A stretch of DNA of 39,138 nt, from NCBI GenBank assembly GCA_030684835.1, contig JAUXWZ010000119.1:1-39138 (forward strand). The letters run 5' to 3'. This DNA is from Beijerinckiaceae bacterium (lineage in GTDB: Bacteria > Pseudomonadota > Alphaproteobacteria > Rhizobiales > Beijerinckiaceae). The position numbers and the translations under genes were made by a program. Every line of letters begins with the position of its first letter. The first letter of the stretch is position 1. The notes under the pieces were generated by a model, which saw only the letters and a list, made by a program, of their open reading frames with translations, searched no databases and was not told where the DNA came from. Below are positions 33,318 to 39,138 of this stretch, piece after piece.

Positions 33318-33480
33318 GACATATCCTCCTGAGAAGCGACATGAACTGAGCGTTCGACGTTCGGGGGCCACCGACCCCCGAAAGGGGCGCCGAAAGCTGC
33401 GCGTCCTGTATTGGCCCGCGCAGACGTGAGGTGGGAACGGCGTCTTCGGCGCGCAAGGGGAGGGGAACACCGAAATATAA
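33318..33480 (-). promoter_or_regulatory. Structured 5' leader of hsp20, candidate RNA thermometer
   Basis: Read on the minus strand, three hairpins precede the start. CGGGGGTC-GGT-GGCCCCCG (33362-33380) is 8 bp. GAAC-GCTCA-GTTC (33344-33356) is next. Last, CTTC-TCAG-GAGG (near 33322-33337) pairs the AGGAGG ribosome site. This hairpin series with the site masked next to the start is the plan of ROSE elements. Whether it is one needs a covariance search. Confidence 0.45.
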
Positions 33481-33496
33481 ACAAATTTTATTTGTT
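33480..33496. promoter_or_regulatory. AT-rich palindrome near the hsp20 promoter
   Basis: AACAAAT-TTT-ATTTGTT, a perfect 7-3-7 palindrome in a strongly AT-rich segment (33471-33540). TTATAT on the minus strand at 33475-33480 could be a -10 box for hsp20. Possible operator. Confidence 0.35.
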
Positions 33497-33584
33497 AAAT
33501 CTGCTATCATCACTTGTATTATGTGAAATAATCAGTCATGTTCGAGGGGTGAGCATTTCAGGCTACTCAAGGCAGCAGTGCGCG

Positions 33585-33818
33585 ATGGGCGATCTGTCAC
33601 ATGAGACCAAGCCGACAGGCGCGAAAGCTGATCGCGCGCGTTGGCTAGCGGCTGCCAAACGGCTGGCGCATGACGCGGCCACGTCAATTCCGCTCACAGC
33701 TGCCGTTTACGTGGCGAGCGGCAGCATTCCGGCCGGGGTCGCCGTCGCGGCCATCGTCCTTGCGCTTCGTCCCGTGTTTCGCGCATGTGCGGCGCGCGCG
33801 CGCCAATTTCGCAGCTGA
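33585..33818 (+). CDS. Small protein with one transmembrane segment
   Basis: 77 residues from ATG 33585; the open frame runs upstream, but those residues look random. A basic N-terminal part (KADRARWLAAAKRLAHDAA) is followed by a hydrophobic stretch (about 36-63: LTAAVYVASGSIPAGVAVAA then IVLALRPVF) and a basic end (RACAARARQFRS). No family is recognised and the ribosome binding site is weak. It may be a small membrane protein, or not a gene. Confidence 0.35.
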   Translation: MGDLSHETKPTGAKADRARWLAAAKRLAHDAATSIPLTAAVYVASGSIPAGVAVAAIVLALRPVFRACAARARQFRS

Positions 33819-33912
33819 CCGCTAAAATCGCCTGTGCAATCTGGCAAGCACGCTTGCCCTGCACCGTGAAAGCCTGTTCCATTCGCCCGGGAAACGATCT
33901 GGGAGTTGAACG

Positions 33913-34803
33913 ATGACGCTCGCTGAGGCGGAACAGGCAAAAGGCCCACTGGTTTGGCTCGATATGGATCAGGCGGCGCTCGACCGGGCTTATGACCAGA
34001 CGATCTGGGCGCCCAACCAGTCTCTCACCGCTGAACGGCGCGCGGCGGCCGCCACGGAGGCGAAGGCCCGGCTCAAATCTTCACGCCATGCCTATGGCGA
34101 CAGTGAAATTGAAGCGTTTGACTTCTATGCGTGCGGCGTTGCTGAAGCGCCCATCGTTATTTTCATTCACGGCGGCGCCTGGCGAAATGGTATGGCCGAA
34201 AATTTCGCGCATCTGGCGGACACGTTCACAAATGCGGGCGCACACATCGCTATTCTCGACTTCACGAACATCGACGATGCAGGCGGGCGGCTCGAAAGCA
34301 TGGTTGAGCAAGTGCGGCGCGCGACCGCGTTCATCGCAAAGAAGGCGCGTGAGCTTGGTGGTGACGGACGCATTTTCGTATGCGGTCACTCGTCGGGTTC
34401 GCATCTTTCGAGCTGCGTCCTGACGACCGACTGGGCCGAGTACGACCTGCCGCAGAACATCATCAGCGGCGCGATCTTGATGTCGGGCATGTACGAACTG
34501 GAGCCTGTTCGCCGCTCCAAGCGCTCGACGTATGTGCGCTTTACCGACGAAACGGTCGAGGCGCTCTCCGCCCTGCGCCGCATGGACCGGATCGTGTGTC
34601 CCGTGATCGTGACGCACGGAACCTGCGAATCGCCCGAGTTCCAGCGGCAGGGCCGCGATTTTGCGGAGGCCCTTCGTAAGGCGGGAAAGCAGGTTACGTA
34701 TTTTTCTGTAGCCGGCGCCAATCATTTCGAGATGATGGAGCAATTGCACAATCCATACGGCTTCGTCGGTCGCGCGGCGCTCGCAATGATTGCGGGGCGC
34801 TGA
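33913..34803 (+). CDS. Alpha/beta hydrolase, arylformamidase-like
   Basis: 296 residues. The start region LDMDQAALDRAYDQTIWAPN is typical of the kynurenine-formamidase-like group. The oxyanion-hole motif is HGGAW (86-90) and the nucleophile S160 in CGHSSGSHL. H271 in GANHFEMME is the catalytic His, and an acidic residue lies in THGTCESPEF. Members hydrolyse N-formylkynurenine or other small amides and esters. No kynurenine-pathway gene is next to it, so the substrate is open. The next gene, 64 bp on, is another hydrolase. Confidence 0.8.
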   Translation: MTLAEAEQAKGPLVWLDMDQAALDRAYDQTIWAPNQSLTAERRAAAATEAKARLKSSRHAYGDSEIEAFDFYACGVAEAPIVIFIHGGAWRNGMAENFAHLADTFTNAGAHIAILDFTNIDDAGGRLESMVEQVRRATAFIAKKARELGGDGRIFVCGHSSGSHLSSCVLTTDWAEYDLPQNIISGAILMSGMYELEPVRRSKRSTYVRFTDETVEALSALRRMDRIVCPVIVTHGTCESPEFQRQGRDFAEALRKAGKQVTYFSVAGANHFEMMEQLHNPYGFVGRAALAMIAGR

Positions 34804-34867
34804 CAAGCCCGCCTTTTCTTTGCCGGGCTCGCGATCCATAACAAAGCGAAAGCGGGCGGGCCACAGC

Positions 34868-35848
34868 ATGGAATTAATCGTTACATCGGATAATCCGGCG
34901 CCGCCGGGTGGCGTGTGCTCGAATGTGCGCACAAGCGACCGCATCGTGTTGCGCGTTGCCCGCTGGCACCCGGAGGGGCAGGCGCGCGGCACAGTGGTGC
35001 TTGCGCAAGGGCGCGCCGAGTTTATCGAGAAGTATTTTGAAACCGTGGGGGAGCTTCTCACGCGCGGTTTTGCCGTCGTCACGTTTGACTGGCGGGGGCA
35101 GGGGTTATCCACCCGCGCGGTCGCCAATCCGCGCAAAGGTCACGTGGACGATTTCGTTCTCTTCGAGCGCGACCTTGAGGCCGTGTTCTCGCAGGCTGTG
35201 CAGCCCTTCTGTCCGCCGCCCTATTTCGGGCTCGCCCATTCCACGGGCGCGTCCATCATGCTGCAACAGGCGCGGCGCAACGCGTCTCCCTTTGCCCGGC
35301 TCGTGCTCCTGTCGCCGCTGATCGACATTCGAGATCTCTCTCTGCCGCAGGGCGCGCGGCTGCTCGCCGACTTTCTTAATGTGCTGGGGCTTGGCGGGGC
35401 GTTCATCCCCGGTGGCGGCCCCAAATCGATCATGTCGAAGCCTTTCAAGGGCAACAGACTCTCGTCTGATCAGCGCCGCTACGGCCGCAACGCCGCGCTT
35501 GTGGACGCCGCCCCGCAACTTGCAATTGGCGATCCGACAGTGGGCTGGGTTCATGCCGCGTTCCGGCAGATCGACGATTTCGCCGATCCCGATTATCCGC
35601 TGCGCACTCTGCCGCCTGTTCTCATCATCGCGGCAGGCGCTGATTGCATCGTCTCGACGCCGGCCATCGAGCGGTTTGGGCGGCGTCTCAAGGCCGGGCG
35701 CGTTCTTGTCATCGAGCACGCGAGGCATGAAATTCTGCAAGAAAGCGATGCTATTCGCGGCCAGTTTTGGGCCGCGTTCGATGCGTTTGTGCCTGGCGAG
35801 AGCATCGCCGATGAGCCGCACACAAGGCGCGGCGAACACGCAGGCTAG
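34868..35848 (+). CDS. Alpha/beta hydrolase, lysophospholipase-like
   Basis: 326 residues from ATG 34868. Typical blocks: VVLAQGRAEFIEKYFETVGE, TFDWRGQGLST and GLAHSTGASI, the nucleophile S125 in the elbow A-H-S-T-G, where the first Gly of GxSxG is replaced by Ala. Asp in IIAAGADCIVST and His in EHARHEIL complete a triad. The pattern fits the PldB/monoacylglycerol lipase group. Its stop overlaps the stop of the MmgE/PrpD gene on the other strand (both in CTAG, 35845-35848). No terminator is seen there. Confidence 0.8.
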   Translation: MELIVTSDNPAPPGGVCSNVRTSDRIVLRVARWHPEGQARGTVVLAQGRAEFIEKYFETVGELLTRGFAVVTFDWRGQGLSTRAVANPRKGHVDDFVLFERDLEAVFSQAVQPFCPPPYFGLAHSTGASIMLQQARRNASPFARLVLLSPLIDIRDLSLPQGARLLADFLNVLGLGGAFIPGGGPKSIMSKPFKGNRLSSDQRRYGRNAALVDAAPQLAIGDPTVGWVHAAFRQIDDFADPDYPLRTLPPVLIIAAGADCIVSTPAIERFGRRLKAGRVLVIEHARHEILQESDAIRGQFWAAFDAFVPGESIADEPHTRRGEHAG

Positions 35849-37224
35849 TTGAGCGGATCAAGCAGCGGGCCAACATGCGGGGCTTCGTCAAATCGCTCGA
35901 TTCGGTCGGCCCAGGCGTTTGCCTTTTCGGCATCCATGACGCCGGAAGCCGCATCGATGAATTTGCGCCGCACATCCTGAAGCGAGAGTGGGCGCAGCGC
36001 GTGACCCAGCGGCGCATGGGTTTCGCGCGTGAAACTTTTTCCGCCCGCGTTGACGGTGATACGTGAAGACGGCGCGCCGGGGAAGGCCTCGCTGAACGCG
36101 GCGTCCGGCTCAACACTCACGCGCGCCGCCAGCTCGCGCACGCGTTCATCCCACAGCGATTCATGCAGACATTGCGGGCCGAACGCCCCATGCGACAGCA
36201 CGTGCGCGATCATGAAGGGCAGCGAGTGATCAGCTGTTTCGTGGTTCTGCGGGCGCCATTTGTCGGGCGTGTCCGCCACGTAGCGCATGGCGAAATCGTA
36301 GATGTCGACGCAAACGCTTTCGAGTCCCGCGTTCGCGCCGAGGGCAGCTGAAATGTCCTGATGGAGTTGAAGCGCAAGCTCAATCGGGCCTTGCGCGTGA
36401 TAGATCGCGGGAAAATATTTGATGCTCGACTCGCCCGTGCGATCGCGCTTTGCATCCAGCTCGAGATCGAGGGGACCGGAGATACGCGGCTCAAAGCCGT
36501 ACACGCCTTCGAACACCGGGTCTGGGCCTGTGCGCCCTGCGCGCGCAAGCAAGACGTCAAACAGCGCATGACGCACGCCGACAGCCGAGGCGACGCCTTT
36601 CCAGGTGGAAGCTTTGCCGACGCGCCCCATCAGCATGGGCGCGTTGAGTGCGGTCAGCGTAAGGGCCTGGGTAATTTGCGCGGGCTTCATGTCGAGCGCC
36701 AGCGCCATCGACAAGGATGCGCCAAACGCTACGAAGACAGCAGGATCCCAGCCGCGCGCAATCGCGTTCGCCGCGTCGCAGAGATCAAGCATGAGATGGT
36801 TGCCAATCGCGATGGCGCGCAGCGTGTCGTGGCCATTGCGTCCGGCAAATTGCGCTGCGGCGAGCGCGCCGGCGAAAAAGTCTGACGGATGGCCGCCGTT
36901 CTTGCCGACATAAGTGTCGTTCCAGTCGAGCTGGCGGATGAGACAGGCGTTGAGAAAGGCGGCGCCCTCCAGGCTCGCCTGGCCGCCGCCGATCAGCGTG
37001 CAGGGCCCGCTTGGATCGAGCGCGCCGGGAAGGCCTTTAAGCGCCGCGAATTCTCGCGTTCCCACGGCTGCGATGGCGCAAGCCATCGAATCCATAAGGC
37101 GCGTTGTTGTCGCGCGCGTTTCCGCTTCGGTCAGATCACGCGCATTCTTTGCGAGCGCGAAATCCACGATGCGCGCAAGCAGCGTGTCGGATGGCCGCCA
37201 GGAGTCGTTATTCAAAGTGGTCAT
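35845..37224 (-). CDS. MmgE/PrpD family protein
   Basis: 459 residues, normal for the family. Signatures are LMDSMACAIAAVGTREFAAL near the start, LNACLIRQLDWNDTY and GKNGGHPSDFFAGALAAAQF, then DFAMRYVADTPDKW and ETADHSLPFMIAHVL in the second half. Members include 2-methylcitrate dehydratase, cis-aconitate decarboxylase and iminodisuccinate epimerase. Many sit beside Bug-type receptors, as this one does with the upstream tctC (100 bp apart). The reaction cannot be assigned from sequence. It converges with the hydrolase gene. Confidence 0.85.
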   Translation of the reverse strand: MTTLNNDSWRPSDTLLARIVDFALAKNARDLTEAETRATTTRLMDSMACAIAAVGTREFAALKGLPGALDPSGPCTLIGGGQASLEGAAFLNACLIRQLDWNDTYVGKNGGHPSDFFAGALAAAQFAGRNGHDTLRAIAIGNHLMLDLCDAANAIARGWDPAVFVAFGASLSMALALDMKPAQITQALTLTALNAPMLMGRVGKASTWKGVASAVGVRHALFDVLLARAGRTGPDPVFEGVYGFEPRISGPLDLELDAKRDRTGESSIKYFPAIYHAQGPIELALQLHQDISAALGANAGLESVCVDIYDFAMRYVADTPDKWRPQNHETADHSLPFMIAHVLSHGAFGPQCLHESLWDERVRELAARVSVEPDAAFSEAFPGAPSSRITVNAGGKSFTRETHAPLGHALRPLSLQDVRRKFIDAASGVMDAEKANAWADRIERFDEAPHVGPLLDPLN

Positions 37225-37324
37225 CGGGAAGCATTACAACTTTCGCGCTGGCGCGTCTGTATGGACCGGGCGTTGTGAAGCGCCCGATCCCTGTGGGCCC
37301 TGCAATTCATCAGCAGGCGGGCGG

Positions 37325-38305
37325 TCACTCAACCGAGAGATTGAGCGACTCGACCATGGTTTTCCATTGCGCGTATTCGCGCGCCATGAAGGCTTCGGCG
37401 CTCTTCACGTCGCCGCCCATGGGATCGAAGCCGATTGTGCGCAGTCGCTGCTGAACTGCTGGGTCTTGCGCGATGGCGTCGATGTGCTTGTTCAGGTCGG
37501 CGACAAATTGTGCGGATGATCCCTTTGGCGCGAAGAAGCCGACCCATGAATACGCCGTGAAGCCGGGGTAGCCTGCATCTGCGAACGTTGGCACCTGCTT
37601 GATGATGTCGTTGCGTTTGGTGTCGGCGATAGCGAGGGCTCGCAACGCGCCGCCGGCCACCTGCGAGGGAAAGCCGGACAGCGACGACACGACCATGGGC
37701 ACATGACCGCCGAGCACGGCGTTGGTCGCGTCGGGGCCGCCGCGGAACGGAACATGCTTGGCGCTGGTCTTTACGATGAAGCGGAAAAAGTATTCGCCTG
37801 CGATGTGCGAGCTGGTCCCGATGCCGGCGGTTGCGAAGATTACTTCCTGCCCAGCGGACTCCTTGATGAAGCCCGCCAGATCCTGCGCCTTGGCGTCCTT
37901 GTTGATTGCAAACACTTCCGGTGTCGTGGCGACAATCGAGATCGGCATCAGCGTCGACGCGACAAAGCCCTTGTTCTTGTAGAGCGTCTCGTTGATGGGC
38001 AGCGCAGCGGTGGTGACGAGGAGCGTATTGCCGTCGGGCGGCGATTGAACCACTGCGCGCGCGGCGATGTTGGCGCCTGCGCCGGGGCGATTTTCCACAA
38101 CGATGCGGCGGCCGAGCTTTTCGCCAAGCGGACCACCGACGACGCGCGCGATAGAATCCGCAGAGCCGCCGGGCGCAAAGCCAACGATGAGTGTGATCGG
38201 CTTGCCGCCTTGCGTTGGTTCGGCAGATTGCGCGAACGCAGCCGGGGCTGTGGCGAATCCCAGTGCGGCGACCACTTGTCCAAGCGCCCTTGCGACGAAT
38301 TGCAT
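37325..38305 (-). CDS. tctC: Tripartite tricarboxylate transporter receptor TctC (Bug family)
   Basis: 326 residues. A signal peptide ends ATAPAAFAQS. Bug-fold markers: KPITLIVGFAPGGSADSIAR, VVENRPGAGANIAARAVVQS, PDGNTLLVTTAALPINETLY, HVPFRGGPDATNAVLGGHVP and PTFADAGYPGFTAYSWVGFF. Such receptors bind small carboxylates in the periplasm. They usually feed TctAB, but here the only TctAB (20871-22925) is 14 kb away; many Bug genes are orphans. The start has SD GGAGGGG. Two perfect inverted repeats lie just upstream (38322-38356). Confidence 0.92.
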   Translation of the reverse strand: MQFVARALGQVVAALGFATAPAAFAQSAEPTQGGKPITLIVGFAPGGSADSIARVVGGPLGEKLGRRIVVENRPGAGANIAARAVVQSPPDGNTLLVTTAALPINETLYKNKGFVASTLMPISIVATTPEVFAINKDAKAQDLAGFIKESAGQEVIFATAGIGTSSHIAGEYFFRFIVKTSAKHVPFRGGPDATNAVLGGHVPMVVSSLSGFPSQVAGGALRALAIADTKRNDIIKQVPTFADAGYPGFTAYSWVGFFAPKGSSAQFVADLNKHIDAIAQDPAVQQRLRTIGFDPMGGDVKSAEAFMAREYAQWKTMVESLNLSVE

Positions 38306-38321
38306 GACGTTCCCCTCCTCG

Positions 38322-38356
38322 CGAACGTTGTCTCACGTTCGGTCTTCAGTGAAGAC
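38322..38356. promoter_or_regulatory. Adjacent perfect inverted repeats upstream of tctC
   Basis: CGAACGT-TGTCTC-ACGTTCG spans 38322-38341 and, touching it, GTCTTCA-G-TGAAGAC spans 38342-38356. Both are exact. They lie just upstream of the tctC ribosome site and could be operators or leader hairpins. Confidence 0.5.
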
Positions 38357-38400
38357 GGACGGAGCACTCCTGTCAAACAGGCGTTCACGGCGGGATGAGC

Positions 38401-39138
38401 TCAGCCTTTGGCGAGGAGAGCCATCGCCTCTTCATGCAATCGTTTGTCGCCTGCTGCGATGATCGCGCCGCCTTTCGCCGCCGTGCCGCCGTCCCAAGAC
38501 GTGATGACGCCGCCCGCGCCTTCAATGATCGGGATGAGCGCGACGATGTCGTATGCATTCAGGCCGCTTTCGATCACGAGATCGATGTGGCCAGACGCCA
38601 GCATGCAATACATGTAGCAATCGCCGCCGTAGCGTGAGAGGCGAACGTCTTTTTCAACGCGTTGATAAGCCTCGTGCGTGCCTGCGGCGAGCAGGGCGGG
38701 GTGCGTCGTCAGTAATGTGGCCTCGGCAATCGAAGCGCATTTGCGCGTCATCAGCTTGCGCTCGGTTTTGTCGCCGTTGCGTCCGGGGCCGCGCCACAAC
38801 GCGCCTGCGCCGTCGCCGATGAACGCCTCGCGCGTGAAGGGTTGATGCATCATGCCGTAGCAAGGCGAACCGTTGTGCGTCAGTCCGATCAGCGTGCCCC
38901 ATGTGGGAAAGCCGGAAATAAAGCTCTTGGTGCCGTCGATGGGATCGAGAACCCACACGAATTCTGAATCGGGTGCGTGATCCTCAAATTCCTCGCCGAT
39001 GATTCCGTGGCCGGGAAGTTCGCGCAGGATGAGACGTCGCATCGCGGTTTCCGCGGCGCGGTCGGCCTCCGTCACAGGATCGAATGCGCCGCCATTAGAC
39101 TTGTCTGACGTATGCATGGACGAGCGGAAAAACGGCAA
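38401..39138 (-). CDS. hisN: Histidinol-phosphatase-like (HisN) IMPase-family protein, N-terminus cut by window
   Basis: At least 246 codons; the frame runs out of the window at 39138 and the first in-window codon, TTG, is not the start. The metal-binding patterns are GIIGEEFEDHAP, WVLDPIDGTKSFISGFPTWG and SGLNAYDIVALIPIIEGAGG. The DPIDGTKSF and AYDIVALIPIIEGAGG blocks are characteristic of the HisN type. HisN removes phosphate from histidinol phosphate in histidine synthesis. It ends 95 bp before tctC on the same strand. A different IMPase-family protein is at 1522-2313. Confidence 0.8.
   Translation of the reverse strand: MPFFRSSMHTSDKSNGGAFDPVTEADRAAETAMRRLILRELPGHGIIGEEFEDHAPDSEFVWVLDPIDGTKSFISGFPTWGTLIGLTHNGSPCYGMMHQPFTREAFIGDGAGALWRGPGRNGDKTERKLMTRKCASIAEATLLTTHPALLAAGTHEAYQRVEKDVRLSRYGGDCYMYCMLASGHIDLVIESGLNAYDIVALIPIIEGAGGVITSWDGGTAAKGGAIIAAGDKRLHEEAMALLAKG

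Noticed and set aside
33411-33584. Longer N-terminus for the small membrane protein
   Set aside because: It runs antisense through the hsp20 leader and has no plausible ribosome site or protein-like composition.
38322-38341. GAAC...GTTC resembling a LexA site before tctC
   Set aside because: The alphaproteobacterial box is a direct repeat with a 7-base gap; this is an inverted repeat with a 10-base gap between GAAC and GTTC.
37703-38398. 231-residue plus-strand frame opposite tctC
   Set aside because: Antisense shadow of a well-supported gene; no motif.

Overview
The window is a GC-rich stretch of alphaproteobacterial chromosome. The closest fit is Hyphomicrobiales (Rhizobiales), perhaps near the Beijerinckiaceae/Methylocystaceae. 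Supporting signs are a YbgC-TolQRAB cluster with a proline-rich TolA, the alphaproteobacterial-type SerC followed by a long SerA, RopB/Omp25-like outer-membrane proteins, a KGG-repeat protein and a Bug-type solute receptor. The family-level placement is inference. I see no tRNA, rRNA, CRISPR array, insertion sequence or prophage.

Layout. 1-4840: a tightly spaced plus-strand run. It holds a truncated thiamine-phosphate-synthase-like gene, a secreted Sel1-repeat protein, an inositol-monophosphatase-family enzyme, a MotA/ExbB-like channel protein, its OmpA/MotB-like partner and a GNAT acetyltransferase. 5026-11549: ruvA, a four-helix membrane protein, a 24-codon mini-ORF, ruvB, ybgC and tolQ-tolR-tolA-tolB. 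pal and cpoB do not follow tolB. 11552-12070: ruvC lies tail to tail with tolB on the other strand. 12129-14106: a TSUP permease, a 59-residue membrane protein missed by length cutoffs, a KGG-repeat protein and an antisense HicB-like gene. 14280-16974: a FixJ-type response regulator and its membrane histidine kinase. 17000-19223 (minus): arsC-like reductase, EamA permease, yebC. 19423-20775: glmM, ending in a strong bidirectional hairpin terminator.

20871-24270 (minus): a TctA-TctB fusion permease and a homologue of 4,5-dihydroxyphthalate decarboxylase. 24452-26357: two outer-membrane beta-barrel genes. 26461-29311: serC-serA behind a structured leader. 29401-30312 (minus): a second EamA permease. 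30443-32782: a threonine-aldolase-like enzyme and a secreted PepSY-like protein with a long Pro/Ala/Lys tail. 32832-33317 (minus): Hsp20 with a structured 5' leader. 33585-35848: a small membrane protein and two alpha/beta hydrolases. 35845-38305 (minus): MmgE/PrpD protein and a TctC/Bug receptor. 38401-39138 (minus): a HisN-like phosphatase cut by the window end.

How the genes fit together. The left half is cell-envelope maintenance (Tol energised by TolQR, a second ion-channel/OmpA pair, GlmM for peptidoglycan and LPS precursors) mixed with Holliday-junction processing (RuvABC). The right half is amino-acid metabolism (SerC-SerA, threonine aldolase, HisN) and a scattered carboxylate-uptake and catabolism set (TctAB fusion, decarboxylase homologue, TctC, PrpD). 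I found no clear-cut new defence or mobile system. The most notable items are the split and inverted ruv/tol arrangement, the orphan HicB-like antisense gene, the TctA-TctB fusion with a repeat-rich AT-rich upstream region, and the candidate regulatory leaders of serC and hsp20.
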